Below are positions 24,819 through 33,184 of a stretch of DNA of 64,000 bases, one piece after another. The notes under the pieces were generated by a model. It saw only the letters and a list, made by a program, of their open reading frames with translations. It was not told the origin of the DNA and searched no databases. The stretch comes from an uncultured Oscillospiraceae bacterium. Its GTDB lineage: Bacteria > Bacillota > Clostridia > Oscillospirales > Oscillospiraceae. Made by a program: the position numbers and the translations under genes. Every line of letters begins with the position of its first letter. The stretch's first letter is position 1. Location: the NCBI GenBank assembly GCA_910587395.1, contig CAJULJ010000004.1:34122-98121 (forward strand), in the 5' to 3' direction.

Positions 24819-26483
24819 TTAAAACAGGCCGGAGATCACGCCGTTCTCGTCCACATCGATCTTTTCCGCGGCGGGGACCTTCGGCAGGCCGGGCATGGTC
24901 ATGATATCTCCTGTCTGCACCACCACAAAGCCCGCCCCGGCGGACACCTTCACCTTGGACACAGAGACGGTGAAGCCCTCCGGACGGCCCAGCTTCGTCT
25001 GGTCGTCGGACAGGGAATACTGAGTCTTAGCCATGCACACGGGCAGACTGCCAAACCCCATGGCCTCCAAACGGTCCAGCTCCTTGGAGGCCGCGGAGGA
25101 ATAGCACACACCCACGCCGCCATATACACGCTTGACGATGGCCTCAATTTTCTCCCGCAGGGGCAGTTCCAGTTCATAGGCGAACCGGAACTCATGGGGC
25201 TGCTCACACAGCCGCAAAACCTCCTCCGCCAGCTCGATGCCGCCCTGGCCGCCCTGGCCCCACACCTCGGACAGGGCCACGTTGACGCCCAGCTCCCTGC
25301 ACTTGTCCCGGATCAGGGCCAGCTCCGCGTCGGTGTCGTTGACAAAGCGGTTGATGGCCACCACGCAGGGCAGGCCATACACCTGGGTGATGTTTTCCAC
25401 GTGCTTGAGCAGGTTGGGCAGGCCCCTTTCCAGCGCCTCCAGATTTTCCGCGCCCAGGTCGGCTTTTGCCGCGCCGCCGTTGTATTTCAACGCTTTCACC
25501 GTGGCCACAATCACCACCGCGCTGGGGTCCAGCCTAGCCGCGCGGCACTTGATGTCCAGGAACTTCTCCGCGCCCAGGTCCGCGCCGAAGCCCGCCTCCG
25601 TGACCACGTAGTCCGCCAGCTTGAGGGCGGTGTCGGTGGCCGATACGGAGTTGCAGCCGTGGGCGATGTTGGCGAAGGGCCCGCCGTGGACGAGAGCCGG
25701 GGTATTCTCCAGTGTTTGGACCAGGTTGGGTTTGATGGCGTCCTTCAGCAGCGCCGCCATGGCCCCCTGTGCCTTCAAATCGGCGGCGGTGACGGGCTTA
25801 TCATCGCAGGTATAGCCCACGATAATCCGGGCCAGCCGCTCCTTCAAATCCTTCAAATCAGTGGCAAGGCACAGCACCGCCATGATTTCAGAGGCCACAG
25901 TGATGTCGAAGCCGTCCTCCCTAGGCACGCCCTGCATCCGTCCCCCCAAGCCGTCCACGATGCTGCGCAGCTGGCGGTCGTTCATGTCCACGCACCGCCG
26001 CCAGGTGATCTTTTTCACATCAATGCCCAGCGCGTTGCCCTGCTGGATGTGGTTGTCCAGCATGGCCGCCAGCAGGTTGTTGGCCGCGCCAATGGCGTGG
26101 AAGTCCCCGGTGAAGTGCAGGTTGATGTCCTCCATGGGCACCACCTGGGCGTATCCGCCGCCCGCCGCGCCGCCCTTGACGCCGAAAACCGGGCCAAGAG
26201 AGGGCTCGCGCAGGCAGAGCAGTACATTTTTATCCAGCCTATTCAGCGCATCGGCAAGACCCACGCTGGTTGTGGTTTTGCCCTCCCCGGCGGGGGTGGG
26301 GTTGATGGCGGTGACCAGGATCAGTCTGCCCTTCCGGGGCTTGGAGCGCAGGGGGCCGATGTCGATCTTGGCCTTTACCCTGCCGTAGTGCTCCAGCAGG
26401 TCCCGGTCGATACCGGCGTTGGCGGCCACCTGGTCGATGGGCAGCATTTTTGCGCCCTGGGCGATCTCGATGTCGGTTTTCAC
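24819..26483 (-). CDS. fhs: Formate-tetrahydrofolate ligase
   Basis: Fhs makes 10-formyl-THF from formate, THF and ATP, feeding purine and methionyl-tRNA formylation or the acetyl-CoA pathway. The 554 residues match the family. The P-loop TPAGEGKTTTSVGLADAL, the REPSLGPVFG(V)KGGAAGGGYAQV signature and MEDINLHFTGDFHAI are intact. The start is GTG at 26483, placed by AAGGAGG; an upstream in-frame Met has no ribosome site. A ZTP riboswitch with its own terminator lies in the leader, so expression should rise when 10-formyl-THF is short and ZMP/ZTP builds up. Confidence 0.96.
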   Translation of the reverse strand: MKTDIEIAQGAKMLPIDQVAANAGIDRDLLEHYGRVKAKIDIGPLRSKPRKGRLILVTAINPTPAGEGKTTTSVGLADALNRLDKNVLLCLREPSLGPVFGVKGGAAGGGYAQVVPMEDINLHFTGDFHAIGAANNLLAAMLDNHIQQGNALGIDVKKITWRRCVDMNDRQLRSIVDGLGGRMQGVPREDGFDITVASEIMAVLCLATDLKDLKERLARIIVGYTCDDKPVTAADLKAQGAMAALLKDAIKPNLVQTLENTPALVHGGPFANIAHGCNSVSATDTALKLADYVVTEAGFGADLGAEKFLDIKCRAARLDPSAVVIVATVKALKYNGGAAKADLGAENLEALERGLPNLLKHVENITQVYGLPCVVAINRFVNDTDAELALIRDKCRELGVNVALSEVWGQGGQGGIELAEEVLRLCEQPHEFRFAYELELPLREKIEAIVKRVYGGVGVCYSSAASKELDRLEAMGFGSLPVCMAKTQYSLSDDQTKLGRPEGFTVSVSKVKVSAGAGFVVVQTGDIMTMPGLPKVPAAEKIDVDENGVISGLF

Positions 26484-26518
26484 GGCGATTCCTCCTTGAA
26501 ACATGTTGGGGGTGCGTC

Positions 26519-26634
26519 TCAAAAACAAAATTGGGCGCACCGAGGTTCAGTCAGTGCGCCCAGACGGTCGGCAATCAGGCGCGTGCGCGCCGCTGTACTT
26601 CATGTGGTTCTCCACTTCCGTCAGTCATACAGCA
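26519..26634 (-). promoter_or_regulatory. ZTP (pfl) riboswitch with intrinsic terminator
   Basis: Read on the minus strand, the leader has the pfl-motif elements in order. First comes GACTGACG, then a GTGG/CCAC hairpin with the AACCACATG stretch, a GC-rich stem, and the highly conserved CCGTCTGGGC at 26558-26567. The last three or four bases of that motif start a terminator stem (GGGCGCAC / GTGCGCCC, 26531-26562). A T-rich tract at about 26520-26530 follows. Binding of ZMP/ZTP would free the terminator arm and let fhs be read. The class is assigned from the conserved bases and the fhs context. Confidence 0.9.
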
Positions 26635-26639
26635 GATAC

Positions 26640-26669
26640 AGTTTATCACGGCGGTCCCGATTTCGTCAA
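26640..26669 (-). promoter_or_regulatory. Promoter of the fhs riboswitch transcript
   Basis: On the minus strand TTGACG, 18 bp, TAAACT. The start site would fall at the first bases of the aptamer. Confidence 0.7.
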
Positions 26670-26941
26670 GAGGTATACATATAGTATTATTCTAAAAACC
26701 AAGTGTTGAAATTTTGTGTGAGAGAGGCTGAAACACCGGGGATCTGGGCGGGAATATCAGTTTTCATAATTCAGAATATAAATCCTGATACGGAGAGTTA
26801 TCCACAACTTCCACAAGGTTTTCAACAGGCTGAAACTGTTGTGCTTCAATGGTTTCCGCAACTTCTACATATTTATCCACAACCTGAAACCATAGTTTTA
26901 TCATAGGCTAAAGCGCGGTTTCAGTTTACATAATAGCATAA
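26670..26941. other. AT-rich spacer with two perfect DnaA-box sequences
   Basis: No supported gene is seen. Two TTATCCACA sequences lie at 26798-26806 and 26873-26881, both on the plus strand. An inverted repeat CAACAG-N7-CTGTTG lies between them at 26823-26841. The stretch is clearly AT-rich compared with the flanking genes. dnaA, dnaN and rpmH are not nearby, so this is not shown to be oriC. Confidence 0.5.
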
Positions 26942-27952
26942 TTATCCCTTCGAGATATCGAGGCTGGCCTTTGCGTTCAGCTCCCATCCTGAGGTATGGC
27001 CCGCCAGATACTCGTAGTAGCCCTGACTGCCGATCATGGCGGCGTTGTCCCCGCACAGGGCCAGGGGAGGGAGCCACAGCTTTGCCCCAGCCTGCCGGCA
27101 GGCCCCTTCCAGATCGGCGCGGATGCGGCTGTTGGCGGCTACGCCGCCCGCTACGGCGATTTTATTGTAACCCGTGATGGCGTTGGCCTCCATCACCCGG
27201 GGGACGAGGGAGTCGGACACCGCGGCGGCAAAGGACGCGGCCAAATCGTGGAGATTCAGCGTTTCCCCCTTCTGCTCCGCGTTGTGGATGGTGTTGAGCA
27301 CCGCCGTTTTGAGGCCGGAGAAGGACATGTCCAGGGGATGGTCGGCCACGTGGGCCCGTGGGAATACGTATGCTCTGTCATTGCCCCCTTGGGCCATTTT
27401 GTCCATGGGTCCGCCGCCGGGGTAGCCCAGGCCCAGCACTCGGGCGGTCTTGTCGAAGCACTCTCCCGCCGCGTCGTCCCGTGTGCCGCCCAGCACCTCA
27501 AAATGGGTGTAGTCCTTCACGTCCACCAGGGCGGTGGTGCCGCCGGATACGCACAGGCACAGGAAGGGCGGCTCCAGGTCGGGGTGGGCGATGTAATTGG
27601 CGGCGATGTGCCCCCGGACGTGGTGGACGGGGATCAGCGGCACTCCCAGCCCGAAGGCGGCGGACTTGGCGAAGGACACCCCCACCAGCAGGGCCCCGAT
27701 CAGGCCGGGGGCGTAAGTGACCGCTATGGCGTCAATGTCCGCCTTGGCAACGCCCGCTTGCCGGAGGGCCTCGTCCGCCAGGCCGGAGATGGCCTCCACA
27801 TGCTTGCGGGAGGCAATTTCCGGCACCACGCCGCCATAAATGGCGTGCATGTCCGCCGAGGAGGCGATGACGGAGGACAGCACCGTCCGGCCGTCTTGAA
27901 CGACGGCGGCGGCAGTCTCATCGCAGGAGGATTCAAAGGCTAGGATATTCAT
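26942..27952 (-). CDS. tsaD: tRNA threonylcarbamoyladenosine synthesis protein TsaD
   Basis: TsaD transfers the threonylcarbamoyl group to A37 of ANN-decoding tRNAs, together with TsaB and TsaE. The 336-residue protein has the ASKHA fold: AFESSCDETAAAVVQDG at the start, the metal-binding HHVRGHIAANY, CVSGGTTALV, the GYPGGGPMDK loop and SFSGLKTAVLN, then AVAGGVAANSRIR. It is the last gene of a four-gene unit starting with rimI, a common pairing. tsaB and tsaE are not in the window. Confidence 0.96.
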   Translation of the reverse strand: MNILAFESSCDETAAAVVQDGRTVLSSVIASSADMHAIYGGVVPEIASRKHVEAISGLADEALRQAGVAKADIDAIAVTYAPGLIGALLVGVSFAKSAAFGLGVPLIPVHHVRGHIAANYIAHPDLEPPFLCLCVSGGTTALVDVKDYTHFEVLGGTRDDAAGECFDKTARVLGLGYPGGGPMDKMAQGGNDRAYVFPRAHVADHPLDMSFSGLKTAVLNTIHNAEQKGETLNLHDLAASFAAAVSDSLVPRVMEANAITGYNKIAVAGGVAANSRIRADLEGACRQAGAKLWLPPLALCGDNAAMIGSQGYYEYLAGHTSGWELNAKASLDISKG

Positions 27953-27975
27953 GTGATCACGCTTTCTCTTGTAAA

Positions 27976-28230
27976 TTACGATTCAACGACAGTCCATTCA
28001 AACGTTGTTTTGAAATCGCGGAAGCACTCGGGACAGATCCAGTGACAGCCGTCCTGGGTCACATATCCTTTGTTAAGGGTCCCATCGAACCTGGCAAATT
28101 TGGCCCAGCAAAAAGCACAGTGGCTATGGTCTGACTGCGGGGAGCATGCGGCCCAATTTTGATGATACAGTGTCCGGCCTCGCAGAAATTCCTCCGGCCC
28201 AGTCAGACGCCAGTCGTTCTTTTCCACCAT
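27976..28230 (-). CDS. Small zinc-ribbon-like protein
   Basis: An 84-residue protein with two Cys pairs, CAFC and CPEC, about 30 residues apart, which suggests one zinc-binding knuckle. The N-terminus is acidic and Trp-rich. The start is set at 28230 because GGAG lies 6 bases upstream; a GTG four codons earlier overlaps the GNAT stop codon. It is placed tightly between the GNAT gene and tsaD on the same strand, hence in one operon. No family is recognised. Confidence 0.7.
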   Translation of the reverse strand: MVEKNDWRLTGPEEFLRGRTLYHQNWAACSPQSDHSHCAFCWAKFARFDGTLNKGYVTQDGCHWICPECFRDFKTTFEWTVVES

Positions 28231-28231
28231 A

Positions 28232-28849
28232 TCATTCTCCACTGGAAGAGAACGCCTCTTCCACCCACTCCGGCGCGGGCTTCACCGCCTCGCCGGGGCG
28301 CAGGGGAAGCTGAATGTACCGCTCCATATGGGCGGGGGAGAAATACCCGGCGTATACCCCCCAGTGCATGGCCTCCACCTTGCGGTCGTCGGTCTCCGGG
28401 CCGCGGTAGAGACAGTTGAAGTGCACCCCGAACAGAGCACATTCGTAGTCCAGCACCCGGAAGCCGTTCCGCTCATAAAAGGCGATGCGCCTGCGCCGCA
28501 GATCGTTCTCCACCGGGTCGTCCGAGCAGGGAGCCTCTGCCTCACCAAAAATCTGACCGTACCGATCCGCCAGCAGAGCCAGGATTTTCGTGCCCAACCC
28601 GCCGTTTCTGAGCCCGCGCAGTACGCCCAAATATTCCAAAAGCGCTCCTTCCCGGTTTTCGGGAAGCCACACCAGGGCGTAGCCGAGGGACTCCCCACCT
28701 TCCGTCACCAGCAGGGGGTCATACCGCCCCATATCCATCAGGCGGAGCATGGCCTTGAGGGGCTTCAGCTCCGCGTGGGGAAAATCCACCGTCATCTCCT
28801 TTTGATAAAGACCGGTCAGTTCTTCTTTATTCAACAGCCGCAGTTCCAT
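28232..28849 (-). CDS. GNAT-family acetyltransferase
   Basis: A 205-residue protein with a GNAT core: EGGESLGYALVWLP, then LEYLGVLRGLRNGGLGTKILALL, which is the acetyl-CoA pyrophosphate loop, and AFYERNGFRVLD. The C-terminal 60 residues extend beyond the usual GNAT domain. The start overlaps the rimI 3' end by 23 bp, so the two are coupled. The substrate is unknown. Confidence 0.85.
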   Translation of the reverse strand: MELRLLNKEELTGLYQKEMTVDFPHAELKPLKAMLRLMDMGRYDPLLVTEGGESLGYALVWLPENREGALLEYLGVLRGLRNGGLGTKILALLADRYGQIFGEAEAPCSDDPVENDLRRRRIAFYERNGFRVLDYECALFGVHFNCLYRGPETDDRKVEAMHWGVYAGYFSPAHMERYIQLPLRPGEAVKPAPEWVEEAFSSSGE

Positions 28850-29294
28850 GATTAAACTCCAAAGTCATCAGTATTGCGTCCTCGCGGGGCGCGTCGTAGT
28901 AGTTTTTCCGCCGCCCTACGGCGGCAAAGCCGTGCTTTTCGTACAGCGTAATGGCGGGAGCGTTGGAGGCGCGGACCTCCAGCATGAGCAGGGACAGATT
29001 GTCCCTGCCAAAGCCCGTCAGCGCCCCCAGCAGAGCGTCCGCCACCCCATGGCGGCGGGCCTCCGGGGCCACGGCGATGTTGTCCAAATTGCCCTCGTCC
29101 AGAATGACGGACAGCGCGGCGTAGCCCAAAATCGAGCCATCCTCTCCCTCCGCCAGCAGGATGGCGGTGTGGGGGCTGTCCAGCGCGGCCTGGAACAGGG
29201 CCTCGCTCCAGGGGTCGGCAGGGAAACAGAGCTTTTCCAGCGCGGCCACCCTGGACAGATGGACAGGAGACATAGGCAGAATTTGATACTTCAC
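28827..29294 (-). CDS. rimI: Ribosomal protein S18-alanine N-acetyltransferase (RimI)
   Basis: RimI acetylates the N-terminal Ala of ribosomal protein S18. The 155-residue protein shows the family order: EKLCFPADPWSEALF, LGYAALSVILDEGNLDNIAVAPEARRHGVADALL, LEVRASNAPAITLYEKHGF and GRRKNYYDAPREDAILM. This C-terminal signature separates RimI from other GNAT proteins. The start is GTG at 29294, 5 bases after GGAGG. The frame upstream has no ribosome site. It is the first gene of the rimI-GNAT-zinc-ribbon-tsaD unit. Confidence 0.93.
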   Translation of the reverse strand: MKYQILPMSPVHLSRVAALEKLCFPADPWSEALFQAALDSPHTAILLAEGEDGSILGYAALSVILDEGNLDNIAVAPEARRHGVADALLGALTGFGRDNLSLLMLEVRASNAPAITLYEKHGFAAVGRRKNYYDAPREDAILMTLEFNHGTAAVE

Positions 29295-29302
29295 AATTAC
29301 CT

Positions 29303-29389
29303 CCTGGCCGGTCGCCGTGCGGCAGCGCAAAAGACTCTGCCACGGCTCGTCAGCGAATGAAAGTTCTTTTTGGTTCCTTCTTCTTTCAA
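29303..29389. repeat. Dispersed intergenic repeat, left half of interrupted copy 3
   Basis: The sequence TGGCCGGTCGCCGTGCGGCAG ... AGCGAATGAAAGTTCTTTTTGGTTCC ends in CTTTCAA at 29383-29389. The matching right half (CTTTCAAGAAAAAGGAAC) is found only after 29875, so the repeat is split by about 490 bp. Confidence 0.65.
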
Positions 29390-29874
29390 CTATAGGGACG
29401 CTGGTTCAGCCTTCTGCTGCTTTTGCTGATACAAATTCCCGTAAGCGGTTCGCTTGTGTACTAAGTTGTGTACCTTATTCCGTGCCTGAGGAGCGATGTT
29501 GATTTTGCAAGCTCCTCAATAAAATGGGAATTTACCAACGTGTCATATTCTTTTCAAACTTTGCAGTGTATGCCTGTCTTAATTCATCAGCAGATATTCC
29601 ATAACATAGCATAACGTCATTGTAATACATAAGAACATCAGCCATTTCTTCTACAAGATCTTTTCTTAATTCCACATCACTCGATGCTTTTATGTCTCCG
29701 TGCTTTTTGACAATATCAATCACTTCACCAATTTCGCCTATCATCCAAAGCAGCTTGTGTTTACCTGTTTCAGGAGAAAGCTTTTCCCATTTGTCTTTGT
29801 ATTTATCCTGAAGCCTTCTCTGCATATCTAACATTTCATTTATACTGAAATCAAACATGAATCTTCTCCTTTGG
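29390..29874. mobile_element. AT-rich insert flanked by a 7-bp direct repeat
   Basis: CTTTCAA at 29383-29389 and again at 29875-29881 flanks an AT-rich block. It carries one gene, a MazG-like pyrophosphohydrolase. Joining the flanks restores a full copy of the dispersed hairpin repeat seen intact at 36.5 kb. No transposase is present, so the block could be a cassette or a small non-autonomous insertion. The mobile origin is inferred. Confidence 0.45.
29532..29858 (-). CDS. MazG-like nucleotide pyrophosphohydrolase
   Basis: A 108-residue all-alpha NTP-PPase-like protein. The metal-binding pattern is visible as GEIGEVIDIVKK (ExxE) and DLVEEMADVLMYYNDVM (ExxD). Members hydrolyse NTPs or dNTPs to monophosphates and clear odd nucleotides. 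The ATG at 29858 follows AAGGAG with an 8-base spacer. The gene is much more AT-rich than its neighbours and lies in a block that splits a dispersed repeat, which points to recent acquisition. Confidence 0.85.
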   Translation of the reverse strand: MFDFSINEMLDMQRRLQDKYKDKWEKLSPETGKHKLLWMIGEIGEVIDIVKKHGDIKASSDVELRKDLVEEMADVLMYYNDVMLCYGISADELRQAYTAKFEKNMTRW

Positions 29875-29892
29875 CTTTCAAGAAAAAGGAAC
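29875..29892. repeat. Dispersed repeat, right half of interrupted copy 3
   Basis: CTTTCAAGAAAAAGGAAC, matching the 3' half of the intact copy at 36.5 kb. It ends one base before the stop codon of the next minus-strand gene. Confidence 0.6.
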
Positions 29893-30288
29893 TCACAGCC
29901 GGGAGGCCGCTTCCAACGCCACGCGCAGGTACTTCTCGTAGTCCGACGCGGGCACCGCGCCCCAGGTGCGGGCGTCCCAGGCATCGCTGTCCAAGCTGTC
30001 CTCAAGGAACATAGCAAACAGGGCAGCGATACCCAGAAGCAGGAACACGGGGATGAGCCGCACCCAAGGGTATTTCGCCACTCGGCAGACCAAAAGCTGG
30101 AGCAGAAAGCAGGGGACGGCGTGGAATCCAACACCCAGATAGACCCACAGCTCATAAAAACGGAAGGGGTCCGCAGGATCGTAAAAGGGACGGGGGATGC
30201 CCTCAATCCAGACCAGCAGAAAATAAACGTACAGGGCGGCGGTGAGGAAGAAAGCCGCCAGCAGGATTTGATTCACACGGTTTTTCAT
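29893..30288 (-). CDS. Membrane protein of unknown function, 131 aa
   Basis: The ORF has three hydrophobic helices (about residues 8-28, 50-70, 78-98) and a polar C-terminal tail (DSLDSDAWDARTWG). The ATG at 30288 is preceded by AAAGGAGGTCATCCTG, a good ribosome site. It lies 112 bp downstream of polA on the same strand. The last codons abut the split repeat. I do not recognise the family. Confidence 0.65.
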   Translation of the reverse strand: MKNRVNQILLAAFFLTAALYVYFLLVWIEGIPRPFYDPADPFRFYELWVYLGVGFHAVPCFLLQLLVCRVAKYPWVRLIPVFLLLGIAALFAMFLEDSLDSDAWDARTWGAVPASDYEKYLRVALEAASRL

Positions 30289-30399
30289 CAGGATGACCTC
30301 CTTTGAATTTAGGGTGCGATAGGCCATCTTGAGTGTAACAAAGTCATATTTTCCCCGCAATCAAAAAGGGATAAGTGGCTATTTCAGCGGGATGGGCGG

Positions 30400-33087
30400 T
30401 CAGTGGCACTCCGCCCAGGTGCGGCCCGCCTTGGCGTCGGCGACCAGCGGCACCGACAGCGCCGCCACACCCTCCATCTCCTCCTGGAGCAGGGCCTTGA
30501 CCTGCTCCGCCTCGCCCTCGGGGCACTCCACGATCAGCTCGTCGTGGACCTGAAGCACCAGCCGGGCCTCCAGCCCTTCGGCCCGCAGGCGGCTGTCCAC
30601 GCGGATCATAGCCAGCTTGATAATGTCCGCTGCCGTGCCCTGGATGGGCATATTCAGCGCAACCCGCTCCCCAAAGGACCGGGTGTTGAAGTTGGAGCTT
30701 TTCAGCTCCGGCAGCCAGCGCCGCCGCCCATACAGGGTGGACACATAGCCGTCCTCCCGGCCCTGTTCCACCACGCGGTCCATATAGGAGCGCACGCCGG
30801 AGTAGTGTTCGAAATACTTCTCCATATACTCCTTGGCCTGGGGCACGGAGACGTGGATGTCTTCAGACAAGGAATAGGCGGAGATGCCGTACACAATACC
30901 GAAGTTTACCGCCTTCGCCGCCCGCCGCAGTTCGGCGGGCACCTGGTCCTGAGGCAGTCCGAACACCTGGGAGGCCGTAACGGTGTGGATGTCCACGCCG
31001 CTGTTAAAGCCGCCGATCATGGCGGAGTCCCCGGACATGTGGGCCAGCAGCCGCAGCTCGATTTGGGAGTAGTCCGCGTCCACCAGCACCCTGCCCGCCG
31101 GGGCCACAAACATTTTCCGCATTTCCGCCCCCAGAGGGGTGCGCACGGGGATGTTTTGCAGATTGGGTTCGGTGGAGCTTAAACGGCCCGTGGCGGTGAC
31201 GGTATTCTGGAAGCTGGTATGGATGTGCCCGTCTGCCGCGATAACCTTGCCCAAGCCCTCCACATAGGTGGAGTTCAGCTTGGTCAGCTGGCGGTAGTCC
31301 AGCACCCTGCCCACGATTTCGTGTTTGGGACGGAGCTTTTCCATCACGTCCACGTTGGTGGAGTAACCGGTTTTGGTTTTCTTCACCGGGGGCAGCCCCA
31401 GCTTGTCAAACAGAATGTGCCCCAGCTGCTTTGGGGAGAGGATGTTGAACTCCTCCCCGGCCAGCTGGTAAATCTCCGCCGTCAGCACGTCGATGCCCAC
31501 CTGGAGCTGCTTTCCGAAATCCGCCAGCGCTTGGCCGTCCACCAGCACCCCGGCCTTTTCCATCCGGGCCAGCACCGGGCACAGGGGCAGCTCGATGTCC
31601 GTCAGCACGGACATGAGGCCGAATTCCTCCAGCTTGGGCTTGAAAAGCCCATAAAGCGCCTCAATCCATGCCGTGTCCTCATACCAGGAGGTTTGAGCCT
31701 GCAAACCGTCGTCCAGCAGGGAAAAGGCCGTCTCATCCTTATAGGCAGCGCTCTGCTCTACTTCCTTTTTGAAGTAGGACGCCGCCAGCTTGCGGATTTC
31801 ATAGCTGCCCGCAGTGGGGTCCAACAGGTAGGCGGCAAGCTCCGTGTCGAACACGAAGCCCTCCGGGTCGATGCCCTCGTCCAGCAGGGTGCGGCACAGC
31901 TCCTTGACCCCGTGGGCCGCCTTTTTCACCGTAGGCCCGAACAGTACCGACAGCAGAGCGTGGTAGTCCCCCTCGTAACGGCCGGCGCGGATGTCGTAAA
32001 GATACGCCTGCGTTCCATCGTCTTCGGACAGGCTCACCGCCACCCCCGCCAGCTCCGGCAGGGGCAGGACGGAGACGTGCTCTGCCCTCTCCCACTTGGC
32101 GCGGGCCGCCTCAAAGTCCTGGGCCGTGGCCACGTTCACGATGTCAACGCGCATGTCTGCGGGCTCCTCCGCTTGGGAAGCGGCCCCGGCGGGGCCGGGG
32201 GTGAGCTTCAGCTTGTCAATGAGCTTGTTAAACTCCAATTGGAGCAGCTTTTCATACAGAAGGGGCTCGTTAAAGGGCTTGCGCGCTGTATCCGCCGGAT
32301 GAAAGTCCATAGGCGCGTCGCAGCGGATGGTGGCAAGATCCTTGCAGATCCGGGCGCTCTCCTCTCCCTCGGCCAGCTTTTTCACCAGGCCGGGCTTGGC
32401 GGCGGTGTTGGGGGCGGAGCAGATGTCCGGCATATGGCCGTAGAGGTGTTCAATGGTGTGGTAGAGCTGAATCAGGGCCATGGCGCTCTTTTCTCCCACG
32501 CCCTTCACACCGGGATAGTTGTCGGAGGAATCCCCCATCAGCGCCTTCAGGTCGATCAGGTGGACGGGGTCAAAGCCGTACTCCGCCCGGAATTCGTCCG
32601 GGCCCACGTTTCGGGTGGTGGTGTGGCCCATACGGGTTGTGACCAGCTTCACGGTGGTGTGCTCGTCGATGAGCTGGAGCGAGTCCTTGTCCCCAGTGAC
32701 GATGATGGTCTCGCCCCCCTGGGCGGCATTGACCCGGGACATGGTGCCCAAGAGATCGTCCGCCTCCCAGCCCTCCAGCTCACAGCGGCGGATGTTCATG
32801 GCGTCCAGCACCTCCTTCAGCACCGGCATCTGGACAGCCAGCTCCTCCGGCATCCCCTTGCGCTGGGCCTTGTAGTCCGCGAACGCCTTGTGCCGGAAGG
32901 TGGGCGCGCGCATGTCAAAGGCCACCGCCAGACCCTCGGGCTGTTCCTCGTCCAGCAGCTTGAGCAGGATGTTCAGAAAACCGAAAATGGCGTTGGTGGG
33001 CAGACCCTCCCGGGTGGTCAGGTTCTGGCTGACGCCGTAAAAGGCCCGGTTGACGATGGAATTGCCGTCGATGGCCATGAGCTTCAT
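30400..33087 (-). CDS. polA: DNA polymerase I
   Basis: Pol I fills gaps and removes RNA primers in repair and Okazaki-fragment maturation. The 895-residue protein has a full N-terminal 5'-3' nuclease domain (AIDGNSIVNRAFYG, VTGDKDSLQLID, GVKGVGEKSA). A middle 3'-5' exonuclease-like domain lacks the DxE motif, so proofreading is probably absent, as in Bacillus-type enzymes. The polymerase domain has DADYSQIELRLLAHMSGD, the finger helix RRAAKAVNFGIVYG and QVHDELIVE. The start at 33087 has GAGG 8 bases upstream. Confidence 0.97.
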   Translation of the reverse strand: MKLMAIDGNSIVNRAFYGVSQNLTTREGLPTNAIFGFLNILLKLLDEEQPEGLAVAFDMRAPTFRHKAFADYKAQRKGMPEELAVQMPVLKEVLDAMNIRRCELEGWEADDLLGTMSRVNAAQGGETIIVTGDKDSLQLIDEHTTVKLVTTRMGHTTTRNVGPDEFRAEYGFDPVHLIDLKALMGDSSDNYPGVKGVGEKSAMALIQLYHTIEHLYGHMPDICSAPNTAAKPGLVKKLAEGEESARICKDLATIRCDAPMDFHPADTARKPFNEPLLYEKLLQLEFNKLIDKLKLTPGPAGAASQAEEPADMRVDIVNVATAQDFEAARAKWERAEHVSVLPLPELAGVAVSLSEDDGTQAYLYDIRAGRYEGDYHALLSVLFGPTVKKAAHGVKELCRTLLDEGIDPEGFVFDTELAAYLLDPTAGSYEIRKLAASYFKKEVEQSAAYKDETAFSLLDDGLQAQTSWYEDTAWIEALYGLFKPKLEEFGLMSVLTDIELPLCPVLARMEKAGVLVDGQALADFGKQLQVGIDVLTAEIYQLAGEEFNILSPKQLGHILFDKLGLPPVKKTKTGYSTNVDVMEKLRPKHEIVGRVLDYRQLTKLNSTYVEGLGKVIAADGHIHTSFQNTVTATGRLSSTEPNLQNIPVRTPLGAEMRKMFVAPAGRVLVDADYSQIELRLLAHMSGDSAMIGGFNSGVDIHTVTASQVFGLPQDQVPAELRRAAKAVNFGIVYGISAYSLSEDIHVSVPQAKEYMEKYFEHYSGVRSYMDRVVEQGREDGYVSTLYGRRRWLPELKSSNFNTRSFGERVALNMPIQGTAADIIKLAMIRVDSRLRAEGLEARLVLQVHDELIVECPEGEAEQVKALLQEEMEGVAALSVPLVADAKAGRTWAECH

Positions 33088-33122
33088 AGGGGACACCTCG
33101 CATTTTTAATCGTGAATGTCTT

Positions 33123-33151
33123 AGTATACCACTTTTGGGGGATTTAGGCAA
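33123..33151 (-). promoter_or_regulatory. Promoter of polA
   Basis: On the minus strand TTGCCT, 17 bp, TATACT, about 36 bp before the start codon. Confidence 0.65.
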
Positions 33152-33184
33152 GACGGGCCGTTGCCCGTATGGACAGCGGCCCGA

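Noticed and set aside
26798..26881. Calling the DnaA-box spacer the chromosomal origin
   Set aside because: Only two boxes are seen, and dnaA, dnaN, recF, gyrB, rpmH and similar markers are absent.
26703..26906. 67-codon ORF in the spacer before tsaD
   Set aside because: No ribosome site and an odd Gln/Pro-rich product; the spacer is better explained by DnaA boxes and AT-rich regulatory DNA.
31219..33147. 642-codon plus-strand frame opposite polA
   Set aside because: polA is certain, and the frame has no ribosome site and a repetitive His/Gly/Val composition.
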